NCBI RefSeq assembly: GCF_034479555.1
Contig: NZ_CP140151.1
Location: forward strand, 1,178,001 to 1,242,000
DNA length: 64,000 bases
Source: Chromohalobacter canadensis
GTDB lineage: Bacteria; Pseudomonadota; Gammaproteobacteria; Pseudomonadales; Halomonadaceae
Direction of reading: 5' to 3'
A program made the translations under genes and the position numbers. Under the pieces are notes generated by a model. The model saw only the letters and a program-made list of their open reading frames with translations. It was not told where the DNA came from and ran no database searches. The first letter of the stretch is position 1; every line of letters starts with the position of its first letter. This document shows, piece by piece, positions 28,310-36,371 of this stretch.

Positions 28310-28681
28310 CTAGGGCAGCTCGCCAAGCCGCTCTTGAACATCGATCAACAGCGTATCGAACACATAGGGCGGGACTGGCTGGCCGCCACGCTGCCCCGAC
28401 AGCGTGATGCGCGTGCCCTGCTCGGTCGCCTCGAGCCGGTAGCGCACCTCAAGCGTGGGGCGCGCAGCCAGCACGGCCTCGACATCGCCCAGGTCGACAT
28501 CGGCGCGACGAATCACGAAACCGCGTGCCGTGAGCATCGCCACCCCCGCTTCCAGCGCGGTCGAGGGCTCGGCCGCCACGACCAAGGCCCGGGTCTGCGG
28601 CGGCGCCGATGTGGTCGCGCACCCGGCCACGCTCAATACCACGAACGATGCCACGAGCAATACGCCCAGCAGTCGCCTCAT
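28310..28681 (-). CDS. Uncharacterised lipoprotein (second of an overlapping pair)
   Basis: A 123-residue predicted lipoprotein. The signal ends in the lipobox SVAGC (C21). The mature part alternates alpha and beta: PSTALEAGVAMLTARGFVIRR, then LEVRYRLEATEQGTRITLSGQ. This is the plan of small periplasmic alpha/beta domains such as those in DUF4136-like or YajG-like lipoproteins. I do not recognise the family. Its ATG overlaps the stop codon of the preceding gene (ATGA), so the two are translated together. Confidence 0.72.
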   Translation of the reverse strand: MRRLLGVLLVASFVVLSVAGCATTSAPPQTRALVVAAEPSTALEAGVAMLTARGFVIRRADVDLGDVEAVLAARPTLEVRYRLEATEQGTRITLSGQRGGQPVPPYVFDTLLIDVQERLGELP

Positions 28682-29223
28682 GATGAGCTCCCCTCGCGCA
28701 TGCGTGCGTCGATATCATCGTGTAGAGCGGCGCAGAACGCCGCGCTGTTGTCCGGACGCGCATCGATCAGATAACCGTTAGCATCGACCACGCGCGAATC
28801 GCGTGTCACCCGCACGACGCCTTCGGCTGCCACTACCGAGATCCGTTGCAGGCGCACCGGATCACCGCCGAAGCGCTGGGAGTACCCCAGCGAATAGCCA
28901 TGGCGACTGCCCATGCCATAGTATCCCCAGAAACCGCTGCGCCCCCAGGGCGGTCGATCCACGGCTCCTAGCCCCGGTTGCGCCTTGGCCCGCTCGGCAC
29001 TCACCAAGCCCAGCGCAACCTCGGTCTGTTCGATACGATATCCCTGTGTCTCCAGCGCATCGGCCGTGGCCCTCACCCGTGCCTCGGCGTCGCCCTGGGC
29101 CGACCACTGGCACGCGTCAGGCAACGGCGAGGCCACATCGCGACCCAGCGGGTCATAGGAGGCCAGGCTTTGGCAGCCTCCGAGCCCCAATATCGCCGCC
29201 ACCAGCAAAAGAGGTTTCATCAT
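28678..29223 (-). CDS. Uncharacterised lipoprotein (first of an overlapping pair)
   Basis: A 181-residue predicted lipoprotein with lipobox LGGC (C17). A short helix-strand unit, ARVRATADALETQGYRIEQT, resembles the ALEAGVAMLTARGFVIRR unit of its partner, so the two proteins may share a fold. In the middle is a Gly/Tyr/Trp-rich loop (RSGFWGYYGMGSRHGYSLGYS), followed by a strand pair LQRISVVAAEGVVRVTRDSR. C38 and a late FCAALHDD provide a possible disulfide. CTACGCT at 29270-29276 could be its -10 element. The function is unknown. Confidence 0.7.
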   Translation of the reverse strand: MMKPLLLVAAILGLGGCQSLASYDPLGRDVASPLPDACQWSAQGDAEARVRATADALETQGYRIEQTEVALGLVSAERAKAQPGLGAVDRPPWGRSGFWGYYGMGSRHGYSLGYSQRFGGDPVRLQRISVVAAEGVVRVTRDSRVVDANGYLIDARPDNSAAFCAALHDDIDARMREGSSS

Positions 29224-29397
29224 CGCGTTCTCGCCTCACCGTTACCGCCCGCACGGGCATCTCGTTGAGAGCGTAGTTGAGCACTACGGTTCCGTCAGCG
29301 TGGCATGCTGGGCGACTCCCGCCTGAAGCCTGCATGCGTTAGGCTGGCGATTCGACCACGACGCCCTCGGGTTTGGATCATGCATAGAGGTTCGCTC

Positions 29398-30546
29398 ATG
29401 AAGATCATCATCGCCCCGGATAGCTACAAGGATGCCCTTTCGGCCCGCGAGGCCGCCGGTGCCATCGCCACGGGCTGCGCCCGCGTCCTTCCCCAAGCAC
29501 AGCTAGTCCAATGCCCCATGGGCGACGGTGGCGAAGGCACCCTGGATGCCTTGCTGGCCGCCACGGGAGCCGAACGCCGTGTCACCGAGGTCCACGACGC
29601 TCTGGGGCGCCCCATCAACGCCAGTTGGGGATGGCACGCCGCGAGTGCCACGGCCTATGTCGAGCTCGCCGAGGCCAGCGGCTTGCAAGCGCTCACCGAC
29701 GCCGAGCGCACCGCGCTGCATAGTACCACCCTGGGCGTCGGCGAATTGATACGCGATGCGCTCAATGCCGGGGCCGAGCATTTGATCCTCACCCTGGGCG
29801 GCAGCGCCACCAACGATGCCGGCGCGGGGATGCTCGCGGCGCTGGGTGCGCGACTTCTCGATGCCGAGGGCCAACCACTGCCGCCCGGCGGCGCGGCACT
29901 GGCCCGGCTGACCGAACTCGACCTGAGCGACCTGGACCCGCGCCTGGCGGCGCTCACGGTGGATACTGCCGTGGATGTCGACAACCCCTTGCTCGGCGAG
30001 CGCGGGGCCAGCGCGATCTTCGGACCGCAGAAAGGCGCCACACCGACGGATGTTACCCTGCTCGACGCGGCCCTGGCACATTTCGCCGACCACGTCGCCA
30101 GCGCGCTCGGCAAGGATCACCGCGCGCTACCGGGCGCCGGCGCGGCTGGCGGCATGGGCTTCGCCGCGGCCGCTTTTCTAGGGGCACGACTGCAGCCCGG
30201 CATCGACCTGGTCATGGATCAGGTCGACTTCGACCGTCTGCTGGAAGACGCCGACCTGGTGCTCACCGGCGAAGGCCAGCTCGATGGCCAGAGCCTTGCC
30301 GGCAAGACACCAGTGGGCATCGCCCGGCGCGCCCGACGACACGGCGTGCCCACGCTCGCACTCGCCGGGCGCCTCGGCGATGGCTGGCAGGCCGTTCACG
30401 ACGAGGGCATCGCGGCCGCCTTCGCGTTAGCCGATGGCCCCCTGGCCCTGCCGGAAGCCCTAGGACGCACCTCAGAGCTGCTCGCCGACCGTGCTGAGAG
30501 CCTCCTGCGTGTGTGGCAGCTTGCCGGTCGGCAGACACCGCGCTAG
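29398..30546 (+). CDS. Glycerate 2-kinase (GarK/GlxK family)
   Basis: A 382-residue kinase that phosphorylates D-glycerate, feeding glyoxylate or sugar-acid breakdown into glycolysis. The family start MKIIIAPDSYKDALSA, the MGDGGEGT segment at about 40-47 and LTLGGSATNDAGAGM at 130-144 are all present. The late GEGQLDGQS and KTPVGIARRA motifs are typical. AGG lies eight bases before the ATG at 29398. Neighbours give no pathway hint, and it diverges from the lipoprotein pair. Confidence 0.92.
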   Translation: MKIIIAPDSYKDALSAREAAGAIATGCARVLPQAQLVQCPMGDGGEGTLDALLAATGAERRVTEVHDALGRPINASWGWHAASATAYVELAEASGLQALTDAERTALHSTTLGVGELIRDALNAGAEHLILTLGGSATNDAGAGMLAALGARLLDAEGQPLPPGGAALARLTELDLSDLDPRLAALTVDTAVDVDNPLLGERGASAIFGPQKGATPTDVTLLDAALAHFADHVASALGKDHRALPGAGAAGGMGFAAAAFLGARLQPGIDLVMDQVDFDRLLEDADLVLTGEGQLDGQSLAGKTPVGIARRARRHGVPTLALAGRLGDGWQAVHDEGIAAAFALADGPLALPEALGRTSELLADRAESLLRVWQLAGRQTPR

Positions 30547-30692
30547 TCCTCGTCTAAGAAGTGCCTAATCGCCGGGCGCAGACACAATGACGCACCCTCA
30601 ACCCTTGAAAAAACACTGCGTCATGGGCATTTCATATGGAGACGCTATATCGTCGATGGGAAAGATTCGTTACCCAATCCTCAGATGACACT

Positions 30693-30699
30693 CTAGACT
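30693..30699 (+). promoter_or_regulatory. Sigma-S-like -10 element before dps
   Basis: CTAGACT, the same heptamer as before yehZ, lies 63 bases before the dps ATG in a 216-base gap. No good -35 box is seen. E. coli dps is a sigma-S gene. A TTGACG at 30707 has no matching -10. Confidence 0.35.
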
Positions 30700-30762
30700 G
30701 GGTCCATTGACGATTTTGATTACCGACAACGTTCGTCCATTGCTTTACGAGGGAGTGCTTTC

Positions 30763-31236
30763 ATGTCCGACATCAATTCCATCGGGTTACATACCAGCAG
30801 CGCCAACCAACTGGCCGAGAAGCTCAACGAGCTACTGGCCAACTACCAGATTTTCTACATGAACGCGCGCGGCTACCACTGGAACGTGAAAGGCCCGCAT
30901 TTCTTCGAACTGCATACCAAATTCGAAGAAGTCTATACCGACCTGCTCGCCAAGGTGGATGAAGTCGCCGAGCGCATTCTTACGCTGGGGCACGAGCCGC
31001 TGCATGCCTACAGCGATTACGCCAAGATCTCGCGTATTCAGGAAGACACCCACGTGCACGAGGGCACCGAATGCGTGCGTGGCCTGGTGCAGGGTTATCA
31101 GGCACTGCTTGAGTTGCAGCGCGAGCTCAACTCCATGGCTGCCGATGCCGACGACGAAGGCACCGCCTCGCAGATGAGCGATTACATCCGCGAGCAGGAA
31201 AAGACCGTGTGGATGCTCAGCGCCTACCTGGGCTGA
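30763..31236 (+). CDS. dps: Dps-family ferritin-like DNA-protection protein
   Basis: A 157-residue subunit of a 12-mer that oxidises Fe(II) with peroxide and stores the iron. The ferroxidase residues are visible: H39 (YHWN), H51 (ELHTKF), D66 and E70 (KVDEVAERI). The N terminus is short and not Lys-rich, so direct DNA binding like that of E. coli Dps is not assured. GGGAG precedes the ATG. A strong terminator follows. Confidence 0.94.
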   Translation: MSDINSIGLHTSSANQLAEKLNELLANYQIFYMNARGYHWNVKGPHFFELHTKFEEVYTDLLAKVDEVAERILTLGHEPLHAYSDYAKISRIQEDTHVHEGTECVRGLVQGYQALLELQRELNSMAADADDEGTASQMSDYIREQEKTVWMLSAYLG

Positions 31237-31264
31237 GTCCCGCCAAGTAGCCCCGTCCGATCAT

Positions 31265-31292
31265 ACCGCCCGGCCTTGTGCCGGGCGGTTTC
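31265..31292 (+). terminator. Rho-independent terminator of dps
   Basis: A 10-bp perfect stem (accgcccggc/gccgggcggt) with a 5-base loop is followed by TTCGTT. It ends just before the convergent rmuC stop codon, so it may also serve that gene. Confidence 0.75.
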
Positions 31293-31293
31293 G

Positions 31294-32772
31294 TTAGGGC
31301 TCCCCGCGCGCCTCGTCACCGGAAGAGGTCTCCTCGGTGTCGGGGTCGTCATCCGCCATGTCGTCCAGTTCCTCAGCGTCCACCTGATCGGTCAGATGCG
31401 TCGGCAGGTCGCGTTTCATGCGCACGCCCAGACGCTTGAGCATCAGCGCCTGGCTGACCAGGCTCCCCTGCCCCGTTGACAGGCGCCCCATCGCCTGGCG
31501 ATAGCTTCCGTCGGCGCGTTCCAGATGACGGCCGACGTCCTCGAGGCTATCTACGAAGCCACGAAACTTGTCGAGCAACTTGCCCGCCCGTGCGGCGATG
31601 ACGCGAGCGTTATCGTTCTGGCGCTCCAGTGTCCAGAGGCTGGCCACGGTTCTCAGGCTCGCCAGCAGCGTGGTCGGCGTGACCACCACGATGTCTCGAG
31701 AGAAGGCGTCCTGAAAGAGCGTTTCGTCATGCTGGAAGGCGACCGCGAACGCCGGCTCGACGGGCATGAACAGGAACACGAAATCCGGTGAGTTGAGCCC
31801 CGGCAAATGCGGATAGTCACGCCCGGAGAGCGCGTCGATATGCGCGCGCACCGCCTGAACATGCGCCTTCAATGCCTGCGCGCGCGTAGCGTCGTCCTCG
31901 GCGTTGACGTAGCGCACATAGGCGTTGAGCGAGACCTTGGCGTCGACGATCAGGTGGCGATTGTCGGGCAGGTAGATGACCGCGTCGGGGCGCTGACGTC
32001 CCGACTCGCCTTCCACCGAAACCTCGCGCTTGTACTCGATGTCGCGGCGCAGTCCCGAGCGTTCGAGCACCGATTCGAGTATTACCTCGCCCCAATCGCC
32101 CTGCATCTTCTTGTCGCCCTTGAGCGCCCGCGTCAGGTTGGCGGCTTCTTCCGTGATCTGGCGGTTCAGCGTGGCCAGATGCTCGATCTGCGTCTTGAGG
32201 GTCGAGCGCTCACGCAGCGATTGGCCGTGAATTTCCTCCAGGCGCGCCCGGAAGTCGCCGACCTGCTCGCGAAATGGCGCCAGCATGGCCTCGAGATTCT
32301 CGCGGCTCTGGGTATTGAACGTTTGCTGTCGTTCCTCGAAGATCCGCCCCGCCAACGCCTCGAAGTCCTGGGTGAGACGTGTCCGCGCCTCTTCGAGCAG
32401 GGCGAGCTTCTCGGCATGATGGGAGCGCTCCTGTTCGAGCTGCGTTTCCAGGCGACCGTGGCGTTCACGAAGCGCCGCAAGCTGCTCCTGACGATCGTCG
32501 AGATCGTGCTCGCGCTGCCCCAGCAGGCGCCGGGTCTCGAGGCTTTGTTCGCGCACGGCGTCCAGTTGGGCGTCACTTTGGGCCAGCTCGCGCTCCAGCC
32601 GGGCACGTGTCTCCTCGACCTCGGCATAGTGACGCTGTTCGCGCTCGACATCGTGCTCGGCTGCCTCACGACGCGTGCGTTCACGCCGCCACGCCATGCC
32701 AAGCATCAACGTGGCAAGCGCCAGGACGGCCGCAAGGGCGAGAAGATAAGCGGCGGGGATCGTGCTGGACAT
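31294..32772 (-). CDS. rmuC: DNA recombination protein RmuC
   Basis: A 492-residue protein with an N-terminal membrane helix (about 5-25), then a long coiled coil (about 26-200) rich in E, R and Q, then the conserved RmuC nuclease-like domain. GDWGEVILESVLERSGLRRD and the strand DAVIYLPDNRHLIVDAKVSLNAY carry the PD-(D/E)xK-type acidic and Lys residues. RmuC limits recombination at inverted repeats in E. coli. The ATG at 32772 starts at the membrane helix; the longer reading frame upstream is not conserved-looking. The C terminus is an acidic tail. Confidence 0.93.
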   Translation of the reverse strand: MSSTIPAAYLLALAAVLALATLMLGMAWRRERTRREAAEHDVEREQRHYAEVEETRARLERELAQSDAQLDAVREQSLETRRLLGQREHDLDDRQEQLAALRERHGRLETQLEQERSHHAEKLALLEEARTRLTQDFEALAGRIFEERQQTFNTQSRENLEAMLAPFREQVGDFRARLEEIHGQSLRERSTLKTQIEHLATLNRQITEEAANLTRALKGDKKMQGDWGEVILESVLERSGLRRDIEYKREVSVEGESGRQRPDAVIYLPDNRHLIVDAKVSLNAYVRYVNAEDDATRAQALKAHVQAVRAHIDALSGRDYPHLPGLNSPDFVFLFMPVEPAFAVAFQHDETLFQDAFSRDIVVVTPTTLLASLRTVASLWTLERQNDNARVIAARAGKLLDKFRGFVDSLEDVGRHLERADGSYRQAMGRLSTGQGSLVSQALMLKRLGVRMKRDLPTHLTDQVDAEELDDMADDDPDTEETSSGDEARGEP

Positions 32773-33006
32773 GGGCGTGATACCGGCGATTGAGAAACTT
32801 TCGATTAAAACGTTCGGGGATAAAGTCTCGATTAAACACTCCGCGCGCGTCACCTTCCCCCACTCGGCGACGCGACGCAAGCGACCCGGGGCTTGAAGTC
32901 CCGCGTCGATGGCCCAAACTCAATTAGTGAGGCCGCCTGATACCGGACTAGGATCGCCCGGTGGTGGCTGCTGTCATCCATGAAGCATCACGACCAGGAG
33001 GTCACG

Positions 33007-33570
33007 ATGAGTCAAGCACAGTCAGGTAAACGTGTCGCTATCCTCGCCACCGATGGGTTCGAGGAATCCGAGCTTTCCGCGCCGCGTGCCGCCTTGAAAA
33101 GTCAGGGCGTCGAGGTGCAGGTGGTTACCCCCGAAGGCAAAGGTATCCGTGCTTGGGCCGAAACCGACTGGGGCGACATCTACGAGGCCGACAAAGCCTT
33201 GAGCGATGTCGACGTCACCGATTATCACGCGCTGGTACTGCCCGGCGGGCTCTTCAATCCCGACGAACTCCGTCTCAACGAAAAAGCGCTCGCCTTTGTG
33301 CGTGGCTTCTTCGAGGCGGGCAAGCCAGTGGCTGCGATCTGCCATGCGCCGTGGATCCTGATCAACGCCGGTGTCGTCGACGGGCGCAAGATGACCTCGG
33401 TCGCCTCCGTGGGGCAAGATCTCAAGAACGCTGGCGCTCAATGGGTCGATGAGCCTGTCGTCGTCGATAATGGCCTGGTCACCAGTCGCACACCCAAGGA
33501 CATGGACGCCTTCAACGCCAAACTGATCGAGGAGCTGGCCGAAGGTCGCCACAGCGGACAACACGCCTGA
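33007..33570 (+). CDS. DJ-1/PfpI-family protein (YhbO/PfpI-like)
   Basis: A 187-residue class I amidotransferase-like protein. The nucleophile elbow is AICHAPW (C112, with H113), and E20 (GFEESEL) is the partner that lowers its pKa. Family members act as glyoxalases, deglycases or stress proteins, and proteolysis is doubtful. AGGAGG lies five bases before the ATG. A CTAGGAT element at 32948-32954 could be a stress-type -10. Its terminator follows directly. Confidence 0.9.
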   Translation: MSQAQSGKRVAILATDGFEESELSAPRAALKSQGVEVQVVTPEGKGIRAWAETDWGDIYEADKALSDVDVTDYHALVLPGGLFNPDELRLNEKALAFVRGFFEAGKPVAAICHAPWILINAGVVDGRKMTSVASVGQDLKNAGAQWVDEPVVVDNGLVTSRTPKDMDAFNAKLIEELAEGRHSGQHA

Positions 33571-33594
33571 TGGCGCCCCACCGACCACAATCGA

Positions 33595-33622
33595 CGTCCG
33601 CCTCTCAGGAGGCGGACGTTTT
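33595..33622 (+). terminator. Rho-independent terminator of the PfpI gene
   Basis: A 10-bp perfect stem (cgtccgcctc/gaggcggacg, with a short loop) is followed by TTTT, 25 bases after the PfpI stop codon. It argues that the next gene does not begin at 33570. Confidence 0.85.
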
Positions 33623-33662
33623 GCGTACCGCCGAGGGCGAGGGCCCACGAAGCGGCATTCGA

Positions 33663-34757
33663 ATGCCTTCACGACGCCTGCATTTCGCCGTCAAAAGCCT
33701 GTTACGAATCTTCGCGCGGCCGATGAAATCGGATAGCGGTCGCGGCGGACCGGTCGTCCATCCCTACCGTGGTTACGGCACGCATCGCGAGGTGTTCCTG
33801 ATGGGACGGGTCTTCCGTCAGGTGGGCCTGGCGCGCGTCATCCCCAGGCGCGGGGCGCTTCGCGACGCTGCGGACGTGACCCGGCGACTCGCGCGGCGTG
33901 GCTTTGCCGATGCTGAGGTACACATTCGCCTAGGCGACAACAGCGCCACCGTCACCACTGATCACGACGGCTATTTCGATGTCCGTCTGCCACTGGAGTG
34001 CCCACTCGACGAACACGTTTCCTGGCATCGCGCCGAGCTCGAGGTCATTACGGCCGACCGCGACAACGTCCTCTCGCGCGCCGATGTCTATATTCCGCCA
34101 CCGCATACCGACCTGATGGTGATCAGCGACATCGACGACACGGTGATGTACACCGGCGTCACCGACAAGCTGCGCATGCTGTATCGCCTGTTCGTCGAGA
34201 AGGCGCATCGACGCACTGCCTTTCCCGGCGTCGCCGAGCTTTACCAGGCCTTGCATGCGGGAACGGCGGGCGACTCACGGCGGCCGATCCTGTATGTCTC
34301 ACGCGGTCCGTGGAGCATCTACGAGGTACTCGAGGCGTTCTTTCAGCTCAACCACATTCCCGTCGGGCCGATCCTGTTCCTGCGCGAATGGGGTATTTCC
34401 TGGCGTCATCCCTGGCCGCGCCGTGCCGAGGATCACAAGTACGACTTGATCACGCAGATGCTCACGCTGTTCGACACGCTACCCTGTGTGTTGATCGGGG
34501 ACAGCGGCCAACACGATCCCGAAATCTACACGCGTATCGTCAAGGAAAACCCGGATCGCGTGAAGACGATCTACATTCGTCGCGTCGACCGCAAGCCCGA
34601 CCGCGAAGCGGCCATCGCCCGGCTGCGCGAGGAGATCGAACATACCGACTGCGAACTTCTACTGAGCGATGACAGCGCCGCCATGGCCGCGCATGCGCGC
34701 GACCGAGGCTATATCTCCGAGACGGGGCTGGAAGCAGTACGTCAGGCGTCGCGCTGA
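33663..34757 (+). CDS. App1-like phosphatidate phosphatase (DUF2183)
   Basis: A 364-residue protein. The catalytic haloacid-dehalogenase motif DIDDT is at 156-160 (SDIDDTVMYTG), followed by LYVSRGPWSIYEVLE and GDSGQHDPEIY. These are the App1 core, known in yeast as a Mg2+-dependent phosphatidate phosphatase. Residues 30-150 form a beta-rich N domain (HREVFLMGRVFRQ). The frame is open to an ATG at 33570 overlapping the PfpI stop, but a terminator lies within that stretch, so I choose 33663. Its own ribosome site is weak. A lipid-turnover role is inference. Confidence 0.8.
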   Translation: MPSRRLHFAVKSLLRIFARPMKSDSGRGGPVVHPYRGYGTHREVFLMGRVFRQVGLARVIPRRGALRDAADVTRRLARRGFADAEVHIRLGDNSATVTTDHDGYFDVRLPLECPLDEHVSWHRAELEVITADRDNVLSRADVYIPPPHTDLMVISDIDDTVMYTGVTDKLRMLYRLFVEKAHRRTAFPGVAELYQALHAGTAGDSRRPILYVSRGPWSIYEVLEAFFQLNHIPVGPILFLREWGISWRHPWPRRAEDHKYDLITQMLTLFDTLPCVLIGDSGQHDPEIYTRIVKENPDRVKTIYIRRVDRKPDREAAIARLREEIEHTDCELLLSDDSAAMAAHARDRGYISETGLEAVRQASR

Positions 34758-34758
34758 T

Positions 34759-36222
34759 TCACGCCGCTCGCGCCGTGGCCAGGTCTTCGATCACGGCGCG
34801 CAGCACTTGCCAGAACTCGCCCACGGAGTCGAGTTCGACGCGCTCTGCGGGCGAGTGGGCACCGCGGATCAAGGGGCCGAAGGAAATCATCTCCAGGTGC
34901 GGATACTTGCCCCCGAGAATGCCGCATTCCAACCCGGCGTGGATAACTTTCACGTCCGGGTCGACCCCCGTCTGTTCGAGGTGCAGACGACGAAAACGTG
35001 CCAGCAGCGTGCTTTCGGGATCCGGCGTCCAGCCGGGGTAGGCATTCTCGACCCGTGTCTCGGCACCGATCAGCGAGAACAATGCCCGGAAGCGGTCGGC
35101 GAGATCCCGTGTGGCGCTATCGCGCAACGATCGTACCAGGGCGCATAGATGAAAGCGTCCGGCCTCGAGCTTGACCACACCCAGGTTGTTGGAGGTTTCC
35201 ACCACGCCCGGCACTTCAACGCTCATACGCTCGACGCCGCATGGTGCCACATGCAGGGCCGCGATCAGCAGGCGGCTGGCGGCCTCGGTGAGTGGCGCAT
35301 CGGTCTCGGCAGACTCGAGGGTGAGTTGCACGTCTTCGTCGACCCCCGCCAGTTCGCTGGCAAGTTCGGCCTCCAGTTCGGCCAGCCGCTGCGTGACCGC
35401 GTCCTCTTCGTCGGCGGGCAGCGCGATGCTGGCGAAGGCCTCTCGCGGCAGCGCATTGCGCAGCGTACCACCATGATAGGCGACGAGGCAGGCGCCGAAC
35501 GGTTCCAGGGCACGCAGCACCCGCACCAACAAGCGATTGGCGTTGCCTCGCCCCTTGTGGATATCGATGCCCGAATGGCCGCCCACCAGCCCGGTCAGGG
35601 CAACACGGCGCACGATTTCGTCCTCGCCGAGATCCCGCGTGGGCAGCCGCGCGCCGACGACTACATCGGCTCCGCCGGCGCAGCCGATGTAGACCTGGCC
35701 ACGATCCTCGGAGTCGAGGTTGAGCAAGTAGCGCCCCTGCAGCCAGCCCTCGTCGAGTTCCAGCGCGCCACGCATGGAGGCTTCTTCCTCCAGCGTAAAC
35801 AACGCCTCGAGTGGACCGTGGCGCAGGGTGTCGTCCTCGAGAATCGCCAACGCGGCGGCCACACCCATACCGTTATCGGCGCCCAGAGTGGTCTCGCGAG
35901 CATGCAGCCAGCCGTCTTCGACGTACGTGTCGAGCGCATCACGGGTAAAATCGTGAGGGTGATCGGCATTGGCCTGGGCGACCATATCCAGGTGCCCCTG
36001 CAGGATGACACCGGGAAGCTCCTCGCACCCCGGCGAGGCCGGCTTACGAATCTTGAGGTTACCGGCGGCGTCGCGTTCATGTGCCAACCCGCGTTCGTCG
36101 GCCCAGGCGGTGAGCGTCTCGACCAGGCGCTGTTCATGACCGGAGGGGCGCGGCGTATTGCACAACGTGCGGAAATGGCGCCACAGCGGTTCGGGAGAGA
36201 GTTGCAGAAGGTGATCGTTCAT
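34759..36222 (-). CDS. pepD: Cytosolic beta-alanyl/nonspecific dipeptidase (M20)
   Basis: A 487-residue zinc aminoacyl-histidine dipeptidase. Metal-ligand motifs are GHLDM (H77, D79), LGADNGMG (D116) and the LEEEASMRG catalytic Glu pair near 145. ECGILGGKYP and late SFGPLIRGAHSPAERV contain further ligands. The ATG at 36222 has AGGA upstream. It meets the App1-like gene head to tail with one base between and no terminator. It complements the POT/aminopeptidase P peptide-use genes at 2-5 kb. Confidence 0.93.
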   Translation of the reverse strand: MNDHLLQLSPEPLWRHFRTLCNTPRPSGHEQRLVETLTAWADERGLAHERDAAGNLKIRKPASPGCEELPGVILQGHLDMVAQANADHPHDFTRDALDTYVEDGWLHARETTLGADNGMGVAAALAILEDDTLRHGPLEALFTLEEEASMRGALELDEGWLQGRYLLNLDSEDRGQVYIGCAGGADVVVGARLPTRDLGEDEIVRRVALTGLVGGHSGIDIHKGRGNANRLLVRVLRALEPFGACLVAYHGGTLRNALPREAFASIALPADEEDAVTQRLAELEAELASELAGVDEDVQLTLESAETDAPLTEAASRLLIAALHVAPCGVERMSVEVPGVVETSNNLGVVKLEAGRFHLCALVRSLRDSATRDLADRFRALFSLIGAETRVENAYPGWTPDPESTLLARFRRLHLEQTGVDPDVKVIHAGLECGILGGKYPHLEMISFGPLIRGAHSPAERVELDSVGEFWQVLRAVIEDLATARAA

Positions 36223-36371
36223 GGGGAATCGTTCCTGTTGGGAGCCGCCGACATCGCGCGCCACGTCTCCCGGTAACGACAAACGATCAAGGAATGGCGA
36301 CGCAGCACGTGTCGAGCATCATGACACCTTACGCGCTGCATCGCGCAACGCAAGTCCACCGACGGCGACAG

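Noticed and set aside
30707..30712. TTGACG as the -35 box for dps
   Set aside because: No acceptable -10 hexamer lies 16-18 bases downstream.
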